The notes under the pieces are model-generated. The model searched no databases. It worked only from the letters and a program-made list of their open reading frames with translations, and was not told the DNA's origin. This document shows positions 18,079 to 27,907 of a DNA stretch of 64,000 nucleotides, piece after piece (position 1 is the stretch's first letter; the number at the start of each line of letters is the position of its first letter). The position numbers and the translations under genes are program-made. The DNA lies in NCBI GenBank assembly GCA_963812885.1, contig CAWEWZ010000008.1, forward strand, positions 1-64,000. Direction: 5' to 3'. Source of the stretch: Bog-756 sp963812885. Lineage in GTDB: Bacteria; Actinomycetota; Acidimicrobiia; Acidimicrobiales; RAAP-2.

Positions 18079-19532
18079 ATGAGAGGCATCACCAGCATCG
18101 CCGGGTATGTCCCCTATCGGCGCCTCCAGCGGGCCGCGGTGGCCCAGGTGTTCGGGGCCGGTGGCGGCAAGGGGACCCGATCGGTTGCCTCCCACGACGA
18201 GGACACCACCACCATGGGGGTGGAGGCGGCCCGTCTGGCCCTGCGCTCGGCGCCCGGGGCCGCACCCGAGGCCATCTGGTTCTCCACGGCCACGCCCGGC
18301 CTACCTCGACAAGACCAACGCCACCGCCATCCATTCCGCCCTCCGCCAGCCCTCCCACGTGGCCGCCTTCGACTTCGGGGGGGCCCTCCGGTCGGGGTCG
18401 GGTGCCCTGCGCTCGAGCCTCGGGGCCGGCCGGAACGGGCACCACCCTGGTCATCCTGGCCGACCTGCGGGACGGCCTGCCCACGTCGGGCGACGAGTCG
18501 GCCGGGGGCGACGGCGCCGCCGCCGTCGTGGTCGGGGACGACACCCCGGGGGCGCCGGTGATCGCCGAGTACCTGGGCGGCGCCTCGGTGAGCGACGAGT
18601 TCCTCGACCGGTGGCGCACGGCGGGCGACCGGCGGTCGAGGGTGTGGGAGGAGCGGTTCGGGGAGACCCGCTACGTCCCGCTCGGCACCGAGGCCTGGGA
18701 GTCGGCCCTCAAGGCGGCGGGGCTGACCGCCGAGCAGATCGACCGGGTGGCGGTCACCGGAATGCACGGGCGGGCGGTCAAGGCGCTGGTCCGCAAGCTC
18801 GGTGTCGGTGACGGCGCGGTGGCCGACGATCTGACCTCATCGGTGGGACAGGCCGGGACGGCCCACCCCGGCCTGGTGCTGGCCTCGATGGTCGAGCAGT
18901 CGGGGCCCGGCGAGGTGGTGGCCGTGGTGGCCCTGGCCGACGGCGCCGACGTCCTGTTGTTCCGGACCACCGGGGCCCGGTCGGCGTGGACCCCGGCCGA
19001 GCCGGTGGCCGAGCAGATCGCCGGCGGCGCCGACCTCAGCTACGGGAAGTTCCTGTCGTGGCGGGGTATGGTCACCACCGAGCCGCCCCGACGCCCCGAG
19101 CCCCAGCGGGTGTCGGCGTCCGCGGCGTGGCGCAGCGAGGAGTGGAAGTTCGGGTTCGTGGGTTCGCGCGATCGCACATCGGAGGCCGTCCACCTCCCTC
19201 CCGCCCGGGTCTCGATGCGGGGTGGGGCCGTCGACGACATGGACCCGATCGACATGGCCGACACCGGGGCCACCATCGCCACCTACACCATCGACCGGCT
19301 GGCCTACTCCCCCAGCCCCCCGATCGTCTTCGCCGTCCTCGACTTCGACGGCGGCGGCCGGTTCCCGGTGGAGCTGACCGACGTCGACCCCGACACGGTC
19401 GACATCGGCGACCGGGTGACCATGACTTTCCGGAAGCTGTTCACCGCCGACGGCATCCACGACTATTTCTGGAAGGCGAAGCCGGTACGCGCCGACCGAC
19501 GGCCGGATCCGGCCGGTCCGGCCGGAGGCTGA
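18079..19532 (+). CDS. HMG-CoA synthase/thiolase-like protein with C-terminal OB-fold (DUF35) domain (two frameshifts)
   Basis: About 484 residues. The N-terminus MRGITSIAGYVPYRRLQRAA and the DEDTTTMGVEAARLAL stretch match KAS III/HMGS-like condensing folds, continuing PAYLDKTNATAIHSALR and GTTLVILADLRDGLPTSGDE with TSSVGQAGTAHPGLVLASMV late in the fold. The last 140 residues (SYGKFLSWRG onward, then GRFPVELTDVDPDTVDIGDR) form an OB-fold acyl-CoA-associated domain. Extra G residues at 18298 and near 18427 shift the frame twice. The Cys4 zinc ribbon usual in DUF35 proteins is absent. It pairs with the thiolase downstream in the same way as Ltp2 and the DUF35 part of ChsH2. Confidence 0.78.
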
Positions 19533-19661
19533 ACGGCCGTCGCCGGCGCCGGGCCAGACGCTCGAAGGCGGGGATTCGGAAGAACCGGAGAGGGTTTCGG
19601 GGAACAGACCCGGCGGAGGAGATTTCGGAGAGAACGACTTTCGGGAAGAGGGAGAACGACG

Positions 19662-20852
19662 TTGGCATCACATGGGATCAAGGACCGGGTGGCGATCGTG
19701 GGCATGGGCTGCACCCGGTTCGCCGAGCACTGGGACAAGGGCCTCGACGACCTGATCATCGAGGCCGCACAGGACACCTTCGCGTCGGCCGGCGTGACCA
19801 AGGACGACGTCGACGCCTACTGGTTCGGCACCGCTCAGTCGGGGATGAGCGGCATCACCCTGGCCCGACCCCTGCAGCTGGAGGGCAAGCCGGTCACCCG
19901 GGTCGAGAACTACTGCACCACGGGATCCGAGGCTCTGCGGGCGGCGGCCTACGCGGTGGCGTCCGGCGCCTACGACGTGGCCATGGCGGTGGGGGCCGAG
20001 AAGGTGAAGGACTCCGGGTACCAGGGACTCAACGCCTTCCCCATCCCCAACGACGGCACCGCCCGGACCCTCACCGCGGCGGCCATGTTCTCGATGGTGG
20101 CCCCGGCCTACGGGAAGAAGTACGGCGTGAGCGAGGACGAACTGACCGAGGTACTGGCCCGCATCTCGTGGAAGAACCACCGCAACGGCGCGCTCAATCC
20201 CCGGGCCCAGTTCCGCAAGGAGGTGTCCGTCGAGACCATCTGCGCCTCGCCCCGGGTGGCCGGACGGCTCGGGGTGTTCGACTGCGCCGGCGTGGCCGAC
20301 GGTGCCGCCGCAGCCATCGTGGTCCGGGCCGAGGACGCCCACCGCTATACGGACAAGCCCCTCTACATCAAAGCCCTGTCCTTCTCGGCGGGCAGCGGCT
20401 CGGGTCTCATCGACCCCGACTACGACTACACCTGGTTCCCCGAGTGCGCCCGGGCCGCCGAGGATGCCTATGCCCAGGCCGCCATCACCGATCCCCGGCG
20501 CCAACTGGCCATGGCCGAGGTCCACGACTGCTTCACGCCGACCGAGCTCGTGCTGATGGAGGACCTCGGATTCGCCGAGCGGGGCACGGCCTGGAAGGAG
20601 GTGCTGGCCGGTACCTTCGACCGTGACGGCGAACTCCCGGTGAACCCCGACGGCGGGCTCAAGAGCTTCGGCCATCCGGTGGGCGCCTCCGGGCTCCGGA
20701 TGTTCTTCGAGACGTGGCTGCAGCTACGCGGCGAGGCCACGCCCGAACGCCAGATCCACACCGACCGGACCCTCGCCCTCACCCACAATCTGGGCGGCTA
20801 CCCGGGTGAGATGGTCTCGTTCGTCTCAGTGGTGGGCACAGAGCTCGGCTGA
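19662..20852 (+). CDS. thiolase-superfamily acetyl-CoA acetyltransferase (Ltp2/SCP2-type)
   Basis: A 396-residue thiolase fold starting at TTG 19662 (MASHGIKDRVAIVGMGCTRF). The nucleophile segment is RVENYCTTGSEALRAAAYAV, with Cys near residue 85; later motifs are MAEVHDCFTPTELVLMEDLG and NPDGGLKSFGHPVGASGLRM with the active-site GHP. This is the SCP2/Ltp type. Such proteins act as thiolases or, when bound to a DUF35 partner, as retro-aldolases on steroid side chains. The purine-rich 129-base spacer to the upstream gene holds no terminator, so both genes are probably one transcript. Confidence 0.87.
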   Translation: MASHGIKDRVAIVGMGCTRFAEHWDKGLDDLIIEAAQDTFASAGVTKDDVDAYWFGTAQSGMSGITLARPLQLEGKPVTRVENYCTTGSEALRAAAYAVASGAYDVAMAVGAEKVKDSGYQGLNAFPIPNDGTARTLTAAAMFSMVAPAYGKKYGVSEDELTEVLARISWKNHRNGALNPRAQFRKEVSVETICASPRVAGRLGVFDCAGVADGAAAAIVVRAEDAHRYTDKPLYIKALSFSAGSGSGLIDPDYDYTWFPECARAAEDAYAQAAITDPRRQLAMAEVHDCFTPTELVLMEDLGFAERGTAWKEVLAGTFDRDGELPVNPDGGLKSFGHPVGASGLRMFFETWLQLRGEATPERQIHTDRTLALTHNLGGYPGEMVSFVSVVGTELG

Positions 20853-21552
20853 GCCGGGCGCCTCGGCCTCGCGCTCGTCGAGCAGGGCCCACCACGCGTC
20901 GGCGCCGCGACGGGCCGACCGGCCCACCTCGTCGGCGTCGGCGCCGAGCAGCGTGAGCGCGGCCACGGCCCAGTCCCCGTGGTCGGCGTCCATGGCGGCG
21001 TGGACATCCCAGAACTCGGTGCCGGCGGCGTCAATCCCGTACCAGCGGCGCAGTCCCTCGGCCTTGGACGAGGCGATGGCCGACGCCTGGGTCTCGTAGG
21101 CCGCCAACCCGGCCAGGGCGGCGACCGGTCCCTCGGCCACCAGGTCGAAGTAGGTGGTCACCAGGGCGTCGGCGGCGGGGCCTGGCGTGGCCGGCGTGGC
21201 GGCGGCGGGGCCGGTGCCGCCGTCGTTGCCGCTGCCGCCCGCCGATGCGGCAAAGCGGTCGAACAGGGTCAGGTGGGGCTCCGGGCGGCCCAGCTCGTCG
21301 GCCAGGTTCTCGGCCACCAGGGCGGCGGCCTCGGAGGCGCCCTCGGCCTCCAAGCTGGTCGACCACCGCGGTGAGCACGGCGGGGAGCGCGGCCTCGAAC
21401 GCCCGGTAGTGGACGGCGTACTGGCGGAGCTCGCCGGCGCTCAGCAGGCCCGCCTCCCAGCGCTGGTAGAAGGGATGGGTGAGCAGCTGCCGCCCGTCCA
21501 GCGAACGGGCCACGACATCTGCAAGGGAACGGTCAGCCGGTGAAGAGGTCAT
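20826..21552 (-). CDS. TenA/PqqC-like haem-oxygenase-fold protein (frameshifted)
   Basis: About 240 residues, all-helical. The N-terminus (GRQLLTHPFYQRWEAGLLSA, then ELRQYAVHYRAFEAALPAVL) and the later HLTLFDRFAAS, TEFWDVHAAMDADHGDWA match the TenA/THI-4/PqqC/CADD superfamily; the HPFYQRW, HYRAFE and DVHAAMDADH stretches would supply metal ligands of iron-containing redox enzymes of this fold. The frame changes near 21350 (VVDQL to EAEGASEAAA). ATG 21552 begins MTSSPADRSL. It converges on the thiolase, overlapping its end by 27 bases. Substrate unknown. Confidence 0.72.
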
Positions 21553-21674
21553 GCCGCATCCTATCCAGTGACGCCGGTGCCGGCCCGGTGTCTCGAGGTC
21601 GGATGGGGGTCCCGATGGGAGCCGGTCGGCCGCGGGTCTGGGTCGGCCCGGGGCGGGTCGCGCCGGCTCGGGCC

Positions 21675-22440
21675 TCAGCGGGCGGCCACGGCCTGGTTGG
21701 AGGGGTGCGCGTAGCGTCCGCTCATGGCGACGGGCGGCGGCCGCACATTGGAGCCGGGTTCGCCCGGCCCCTCGGGCCGGAGATAGTGGAGCTTGCGCTC
21801 GCGCTCCTCGGCCGTTCTCCGCAGCTGCACCAGGACGGTCACATAGGCGGCCAGCGCCACTCCCGGAGAGGGCGGTGAGGATCCAAGCCGCCGAGGCTCC
21901 CGGGACGAACCCGATGAGGAGGGTGACCGAGAAGATCGCGGCCATCACCCCGAGGGTGTCACGGCGGCGCTTGCGGACGAGGAGCCGGGTGTCGGTGGTC
22001 GAGGGACGCGACGGCATGCCCATGCCGCCGTCGACAGAACCCGGGGACGGCCACCGTCCGGGTTGCCCGACATCGTCAAAGGTGCGGACCGGGCGGGGAT
22101 CGCCCCCACCGGCCGAGTCGCCGTCGGGCTCTTCGCCCAGGAAGGCGAGGGCGGGCCGGGGCAGCTGGCGTGCGCCCACCACCGACAGGACGGGACGCGC
22201 CGCCACCTCGGGATATCCGGAGCCGTTGGGCTTGGCCACCCCGCTTCCGTCGACCGAACGAAGCCGGTAGGCGGGGGTCACGATGGGCTGGGGGCCCGAG
22301 TGCTCGAGCACCCGCAGCTGCCGGTGGAAATGGGAGATCGAGCCGATCTCCCCGACGGTCTGCGAGCGGCGCTTCATCAGACTCGGGGTCAAGATGACGA
22401 TCCATGCCGCCGCAATGATGATCACAAGGATCATGGGCAT
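21675..22440 (-). CDS. membrane protein resembling the SepX/GlpR divisome family (frameshifted)
   Basis: About 255 residues: an N-terminal helix MPMILVIIIAAAWIVILTPS, the signature MKRRSQTVGEIGSISHFHRQ followed by LRVLEHSGP and a TPAYRL element, a long disordered middle, then a helix pair (MAAIFSVTLLIGFVPGASAA and, in another frame, ALAAYVTVLVQLRRTAEERE) and a basic tail. A frame change near 21865 links them. The layout is that of actinobacterial single-pass membrane proteins annotated SepX/GlpR, which bind the division scaffold. I assign by motif pattern only. Confidence 0.6.
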
Positions 22441-22756
22441 CAGCTCCTCGACCTACGCTCCGTGCAGAAAAACCCTAACCACAGGCAATTCCGCAGTGGT
22501 GGATGGTCGGGGAACGACAGTGCCGACATCGGCCGCGCCTCGGCGGCCCATGGCACCCCCCGGGTGCGTTGTGCTCAATTCCTACACCGGCCGGTGGGCC
22601 CCGCTCAACTCGTGGACAACGGCCCAGGTGACCGGGGTCCGAGTCCCTCCCTGATCACCACCCACCGTCGTCGGCGATCCTCGCCTGGTGCCGTCGGCGA
22701 TGGGCCGGGCTCGGCCCTCCTCTCGCCTGGCCGAGCCGATCGGCCACTATGGGTAG
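22441..22756. other. intergenic between divergent genes, nothing recognised
   Basis: About 316 bases between the SepX/GlpR-like gene (minus) and the SET-domain gene (plus). No supported coding frame or clear hairpin is seen. It must hold promoters for both directions. Confidence 0.45.
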
Positions 22757-23216
22757 GTGATTTCGGACGTCGCCGTGGGCGATGCGGGCCCAAAGGGACT
22801 GGGGGTGTTCACACGTCGTGCCTTTTGGAGAGGAGAGTTCATCTTCCGCCGGCGCCATGGTCGCGTTGTTGGCCGGTCCGACCTGTGGCGTCTTTCCGAC
22901 GACGAACGACGGCACCTCTGCGAACTCGACTTCGACAGAAGTGCAGTCCTCCTTCCTCCTGGCTGCTACCTGAACCATTCGTGTGACCCCAACGCCATGA
23001 GGAGTGGGGTCCGCGTCTTCGCATGGCAAGACATCAGGCCAGGGAGAGGAGGTGACGATCGATTATCGGCTGAATGCATTTGACGATTCCGATGTCTCGA
23101 GTTGCGAATGCGGAGCTTCGAACTGTCCAGGAGTGGTGACGTGGAGCTTCTTTGCCCTCGATCACCCGAACCCAGCAGCTGTATCTCCCGTACGCTCCAG
23201 CATTCATCAAGCGTGA
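22757..23216 (+). CDS. SET-domain protein-lysine methyltransferase-like (frameshifted)
   Basis: About 152 residues comprising little more than a SET domain. GLGVFTRRAFWRGEFIF opens the fold, GCYLNHSCDPNAM is the SAM-binding NHSCxPN motif, and GEEVTIDYRLNAF the second conserved motif with its catalytic Tyr. A post-SET type tail CECGASNCPG could bind zinc. The frame changes near 23042 (RPG to GEEVTIDY). GTG 22757 is the start. Bacterial SET proteins of this small type are found in actinobacteria and others; substrate unknown. Confidence 0.75.
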
Positions 23217-23517
23217 GTACCGGGCTCGAAGGTAGGCCGGTCAGCGGCAGCCGTCAGCCACGACTCACGGTGGAGGAGGCCACAGGCAGGGCAGTCGCAA
23301 CGGAAACACCACAACCGGCTGGCCATGATCAACCCCACCTACGAGATCCTTTCGGCCGACGAGAGACCGCCAACACCCACTGAGGGTGGTGACGATGTCG
23401 ACGGCGTGGAGTTTGGCCAGGGTGAGGGTGGTGACGAAGGGGGATCTCCGTCCGGCGGTGGAGCAGCACCTCTGTCGCCGGGATCTGCGACGGGGTGCAC
23501 AGATTTTCGGCTGCGAC
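23217..23517. other. intergenic, nothing recognised
   Basis: Three hundred bases between the convergent SET gene and the nitroreductase-family gene. A repeated GAGGGTGGTGACGA-like motif is seen near 23384-23436, but no gene is convincing. Confidence 0.4.
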
Positions 23518-24165
23518 TCAGTCGAAGGTCGGCGGCACGTCCCGGCTGCGCTTCAGCTCGAAGAACCCCGGTGTCCCGGCCACCAGCAGCACGCCGTCCC
23601 ACAGCACTCCGGCGGCCTCACCCTTCGGGGCCGGGGTAACCACCGGGCCGAAGATGGCCGTCCCGTTGACACTGATGATCGGGGTACCCACATCCTCCCC
23701 GACCTGGTCCATGCCCACCCGGTGGGAGCTGATGATCGCCTGGTCGTATCGGTCGGTCTCGGCCGCGTCGGCCAGCGAGGTGGGCAGGCCCACCTCCGCC
23801 AGCGCCTCCTCGAACGTGGCCCGGTCCTTGGGCTTCTGCTCGATGTGGAAGCGGCTGCCGAGCGCGGTGTAGAGCGGCTGGAGGACATCGGAACCGAAGG
23901 CCTGCTCGGCGGCCATGCACACCCGCACCGGACCCCACGCTTCGTTGAGCAGCTCCCGGTACTTCTCGGGGATCTCCTCCTTGCTCGAGTTGAGGTAGGC
24001 CAGAGACATCACGTGCCATCGGACCTCGACGTCCCGCACCTCGGCGACGTTGAGGATCCACCGTGAGGTGATCCACGCCCACGGGCACAGTGGATCGAAC
24101 CAGAAGTCCGCCGTCGTCTTGTCGGTGTCCTGACTGGTTGCTTCGATCGTCCGGGTGTCGGTCAT
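23518..24165 (-). CDS. mycothiol-dependent nitroreductase/DsbA-like protein (Rv2466c family)
   Basis: A 215-residue thioredoxin-fold protein with the active-site FWFDPLCPWAW near residue 21-31 (CPWA type, two residues between Cys and Ala, with no second Cys) and the helical insertion typical of the DsbA superfamily, then VGTPIISVNGTAIFGPVVTP with the cis-Pro loop. Rv2466c uses mycothiol to reduce substrates; the presence of such a gene fits an actinobacterial host. ATG 24165 opens MTDTRTIEAT. It is separated from the amidohydrolase by about 155 bases. Confidence 0.84.
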   Translation of the reverse strand: MTDTRTIEATSQDTDKTTADFWFDPLCPWAWITSRWILNVAEVRDVEVRWHVMSLAYLNSSKEEIPEKYRELLNEAWGPVRVCMAAEQAFGSDVLQPLYTALGSRFHIEQKPKDRATFEEALAEVGLPTSLADAAETDRYDQAIISSHRVGMDQVGEDVGTPIISVNGTAIFGPVVTPAPKGEAAGVLWDGVLLVAGTPGFFELKRSRDVPPTFD

Positions 24166-24321
24166 GTCGCTCCTCGGCTGTCCGCACGGCTACCGGTTGC
24201 AACCCCGTCGGCCGCGAACCTGTTCCCGGCCGGCCGGCCATCAGTCCTGTCGTGTGACGCCTGACACCGGTGGGCGCCCGGTGGACCGAGAGGCCCACGC
24301 TAGCTCCCGGCCGTCGCCCGG

Positions 24322-25197
24322 TCAGCCCAGGCCGAGGACCCGGAGCGCGTTGGTCCGCAGGAACTTGGGCCAGACCTCGTCCTTGAAGCCGACCGAGGGC
24401 AGCTCGCCCATGATCCGCTCGAGGGAGAGGCCCATCGGGAAGTAGCCGGCATAGATGATCTTGTCGGCACCACGCGTGTTGGCGTAGTCGATGATGGCCT
24501 GGGGGTAGTACCGGGGAGCGAACGCACTGGTGGAGTAGTGCAGGCCGGGCCACTTGAGCATGAGCTTGACGGCCAGGTCCGTCCACGGCTCGCAGCCGTG
24601 GCGGGTCACGAAGACCAGTTCGGGGAAGTCGAACATGACCTCGTCGATGAGCTCCACGTGCTGGCAGGCCGCCTTGAGGCGAGGACCGGGGATCCCCGCG
24701 CAGCAGAAGATCGGGATGCCCAACTCCACACATTTGGCGTAGAGCGGGTACATCTTCTTGTCGTTGATCGGGACCTGGGGGAAGGTGCCGGCAGGAAAGA
24801 CCCCGACGGCGCGGACGCCGTAGGTCTCGTACTCCTCAACCAGGCGCCTGATCCCGGCCATGCCGTCGTTGGGGTCGGCGTTGGCGCAGGGGATGAACCG
24901 GTCGGGGAACCGTGTCACCGCCTCGGCGCCCGTCCCCGACGGGTCACCCACCCCGATCAGCGCCATCTCGACGCCCCACAGGTCCATCTCCCGAAGGGTC
25001 ACCCCGATCGGGTCGGACGACCCCCGCAGTTCCTTCCCCGGCACGTCTTTGAAGATGTACTCGACCGGGAACTCGAACTTCTCCTGGGACTCGACGTCCT
25101 TGGTCTGCCGGGTGATGAACCGGTAGGCCTCCTTCATGTCGGCGTGCGGGAACCCCACCATGGTGTCCACCACGCCCACGTCCTTCGGCATGCCCAT
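24322..25197 (-). CDS. amidohydrolase-family (ACMSD/uracil-4-carboxylate decarboxylase-like) metal enzyme
   Basis: A 291-residue TIM-barrel protein. Features are TLREMDLWGVEMALIGVGDP, RFIPCANADPNDGMAGIRRL, PLYAKCVELGIPIFCCAGIP, LVFVTRHGCEPWTDLAVKLM and a late DKIIYAGYFPMGLSLERIMG. This order is that of the amidohydrolase_2 family, which includes decarboxylases and hydrolases. The usual first His-x-His is not evident; VVDTMVGFPHADM stands in its place, so metal binding may be altered. The reading frame is open upstream into the ABC ATPase sequence without a stop, probably because that gene's stop was lost to an indel. Start ATG 25197. Confidence 0.78.
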   Translation of the reverse strand: MGMPKDVGVVDTMVGFPHADMKEAYRFITRQTKDVESQEKFEFPVEYIFKDVPGKELRGSSDPIGVTLREMDLWGVEMALIGVGDPSGTGAEAVTRFPDRFIPCANADPNDGMAGIRRLVEEYETYGVRAVGVFPAGTFPQVPINDKKMYPLYAKCVELGIPIFCCAGIPGPRLKAACQHVELIDEVMFDFPELVFVTRHGCEPWTDLAVKLMLKWPGLHYSTSAFAPRYYPQAIIDYANTRGADKIIYAGYFPMGLSLERIMGELPSVGFKDEVWPKFLRTNALRVLGLG

Positions 25198-25270
25198 GTT
25201 CGTGCTGTCCTCCCCGGCCGCGAGCACCGTCCGCGGTCGGAGCGGTGGCACAGCGGTTCGGCGCCGGACA

Positions 25271-26120
25271 CTATCGGACCGGGTCGGCGGACTCCATCGG
25301 CCCGGCAAGGGCCGGTGGGTCAGGACGGCACCGATCGGGCCGTCCACCTGCCGTCGCGCCGCTCGAACGACCACCGACACGCCGAAGGCCCGGGAGACGG
25401 CCTCCCCGGTGAGGACCTCGGCCACCGGTCCGCTCCCGACCATCGCCCCGCCACTCAGCAGCGCGGCGTGGGTGACCCCGGGCGGGATCTCCTCCAGATG
25501 ATGGGTCACCAGGACCAGAGGGGGCACGGTCGGGTCGGCGGCCAGATCGGCCAGTCGGGCCACCAGCTCTTCCCGGGCACCGAGGTCGAGTCCGGCAGCG
25601 GGCTCGTCCATCAGCAGAAGCTCGGGGTCGGCCATCAGTGCCCGGGCCAACAGGACCTGTTGGCGCTCGCCTTCGGACAGCAGGCCGAAGGGTCGTTCGG
25701 CGAATTGCGGACCGCCGAATCCGGCCCCGGCGAGCAGGGACCGGGCCTGGTCCCGATCGGCCTCGGTGTACTCGTGCCACCAGGTCTCCAAGGCAGCATG
25801 GCGGCCGGTCATCACCACCTCGAGGGCGGCCAGTTCGGGGCGCAAGGGTCCGTCCCACCGATGCACTGACCACGGCGATTCGACGACGCAGCTCGCGCAT
25901 GTCCACCTGCCCCAGGCGCTCACCCAGAATCTCGACCACTCCCCTGGTCGGCCACAGTGCCGATCCGACCACCTTGAGCAGCGTGGTCTTGCCCGAGCCG
26001 TTCGGGCCCAGCAGGGCCCACCGCTCCCCCGCCCGCACCGTCCAGGAGATGTCGTCGAGCAGCGACGTAGCCGCCGCGCACCACCGAGACGTGCTCGAGC
26101 CGGATCACCTCGGTGTTCAT
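25271..26120 (-). CDS. ABC transporter ATP-binding protein (frameshifted)
   Basis: One ATPase domain of about 270 residues. The N-terminus MNTEVIRLEHVSVVRGG is followed after a frame change near 26065 by LLDDISWTVRAGERWALLGP and Walker A GPNGSGKTTLLKVVG. A second change near 25845 leads to LRPELAALEVVMTGRH, signature FGLLSEGERQQVLLARALMA and Walker B ELLLMDEPAAGLDL, with the switch His VTHH. This complete set identifies an ABC ATPase of the ModF/YlmA-like stand-alone type. The end is uncertain because the frame runs into the amidohydrolase; another frame stops at 25271. No permease is adjacent. Confidence 0.8.
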
Positions 26121-26281
26121 GGCCGCTCCGGGCTGACGTCGGGGGCTGACGACGTCAACGGGCTGACGTCGGGGGTCGATGGTCGGCGCGAATGTTAACC
26201 GCCGACGCCCCGCCTGAACGACCGTGCGCCTGCGTGCGTCGGCGGTCAGCTTGTCCCGTTGAGGGCACTACATTCGCCTGG

Positions 26282-27040
26282 ATGACCGGGCGCGACGTCG
26301 ACCTCGTGCTGTTCGACCTGGGTGGGGTGCTCATCGAGCTCGGCGGGGTGGGGTCGATGGCCGAGCTGGCCGGGATCGCCAGCGACGAAGAGGTATGGAA
26401 GCGGTGGCTCACCAGCCCCTGGGTGCGCCGCTTCGAGAGCGGTCGGTGCACGGCCGACGAATTCTCGGACGGGGTGGTGTCCGAGTGGGGGTTGCCGGTC
26501 TCGCCCGAGCAGTTCCTCCGGGTGTTCCGCGAGTGGCCGATCGGCCCGTACCCAGGCGCCTCGGAGCTGCTCACCGAGGTTCGGCGCACCGTCCCGATCG
26601 GCTGTCTCAGCAATACCAACTCCACCCACTGGGACGACCAGGTGGCGCGCTGGCCCATCCTCGACCTCTTCGACTACCGCTTCCTCTCGTTCGACCTCGG
26701 CTTGGTCAAGCCGGATACTGCGGTCTTCGAGCGGGTGGCCGAGCTCCTCCCGGTCGGGCGGGACCGGGTCCTGTTCCTCGACGACAACGCACCCAACGCC
26801 GACGCCGCCCGCTCGGTCGGCTTCGTGTCGGAGCACGTGCGCGGCCTCGCCGAGGCGCGGCGCGCCTTGGTGGCGGTGGGACTGCTCCAGGGCGGTGAAG
26901 ATTCCACGGCACCGGCCGGCCCGCTCCCCCCGGGTGAGTCCCCAAGGGCCGAGGTTGGTCCCGTCCTTGCCCAGCGGCCGAACCGACCCGATGCCCCACG
27001 ACAGCGCCGGAGGACGGCGGCCGTTAAGTTTGCCCTGTGA
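26282..27040 (+). CDS. HAD-superfamily hydrolase
   Basis: A 252-residue haloacid-dehalogenase fold. Motif I is LVLFDLGGVLIELGG (first residue Asp, followed by GGV in place of the second Asp, as in many HAD-like phosphatases of the GGV type), motif II IGCLSNTNSTHW, motif III LVKPDTAVFERVAE, motif IV VLFLDDNAPNADAARSVGF. The pattern is that of the HAD-IA subfamily such as YihX. ATG 26282 starts MTGRDVDLVLF. The last 50 residues are proline-rich and may be non-native. Stop overlaps the GTG start of the SDR gene. Confidence 0.83.
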   Translation: MTGRDVDLVLFDLGGVLIELGGVGSMAELAGIASDEEVWKRWLTSPWVRRFESGRCTADEFSDGVVSEWGLPVSPEQFLRVFREWPIGPYPGASELLTEVRRTVPIGCLSNTNSTHWDDQVARWPILDLFDYRFLSFDLGLVKPDTAVFERVAELLPVGRDRVLFLDDNAPNADAARSVGFVSEHVRGLAEARRALVAVGLLQGGEDSTAPAGPLPPGESPRAEVGPVLAQRPNRPDAPRQRRRTAAVKFAL

Positions 27041-27907
27041 TCCGTCATCACCGACCGCCCCGGCACTACGACGGACAGGTCGCCGTCGTGACTGGGGCCT
27101 CGTCGGGAATTGGGCGAGCCTTGGCGCTGACCCTGGCCGAGCGGGGTGCATCGGTGGTCGGCCTGGCCCGTCGGCGAACCCTGCTCGACGAGGTCGGGGC
27201 GGAGTTGTCACGACGTTCACTCGGGAGCACCACCCAGGTGTGCGACGTGGCCGACGGCGAGGCCTTCCGCGACACGCTGGCCGACCTGGAGGCCCGACCG
27301 GGGAAGGATCGACATCCTGGTCAACAATGCCGGGGTCGACCTGATGCTGCCCGCGCCCGGCGGCGACGTCGGCACGGTGCGGCGGGTGTTCGATGTCAAC
27401 TTCTTCAGCACGGTCACCGGCACGCTGGCCGTGCTGCCCGGCATGGTCGACCGGGGAGCGGGTGTCGTGGTCAACGTGTCGTCCGACTCGGCCCGCGCTC
27501 CGGAACCCGGCCAAGGCGCCTATGCCGCATCGAAGGCCGCCATTTCGACCTTCAGCGAATCGGTGGCCCACGAGGTGGCGTCCCGCGGCGTGTCGGTCCA
27601 TGTGCTCTACCCGGGTTGGGTTCCCACCGCGATGGGCCTGTCGGGCAACGAGGACGGGGGCTCACTCCCTCCCAAGATGGTGCGTCGGACGGCCGACGGG
27701 GTGGCCGCACTGGTCGCTGATCGGATGGGTGGGCCGAGGATCGACATCAATGCGGCCTGGCTGCCACTGCTCGCCCCCATGGCGCGCACGTTTGCGCCCG
27801 TGGCCTACCAGAAGGCCATGCGCCGGCTGGCCACCACCGGTTCCCGTGACCGTGCCGCCGGCCCGTCGAATGGGAGGAGCGGGAGGAGCGAACATGGTCA
27901 GAGGTGA
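27037..27907 (+). CDS. short-chain dehydrogenase/reductase (frameshifted)
   Basis: About 290 residues. GQVAVVTGASSGIGRALALT holds the NAD(P)-binding Gly-rich motif, RIDILVNNAGVDLMLPAPGG the NNAG motif, VVVNVSSDSARAPEPGQGAY and AYAASKAAISTFSESVA the catalytic Ser-Tyr-Lys. Proteins of this type with a C-terminal GWVPTAMGLSG stretch act on steroids, lipids or polyols. The frame changes near 27295. GTG 27037 overlaps the HAD gene's stop, so translation is coupled; the SRPBCC gene then begins 14 bases before this gene ends. Confidence 0.85.

Noticed and set aside
22063..22986. Plus-strand frame of 307 residues
   Set aside because: Overlaps the SepX/GlpR-like gene antisense and the SET gene out of frame.
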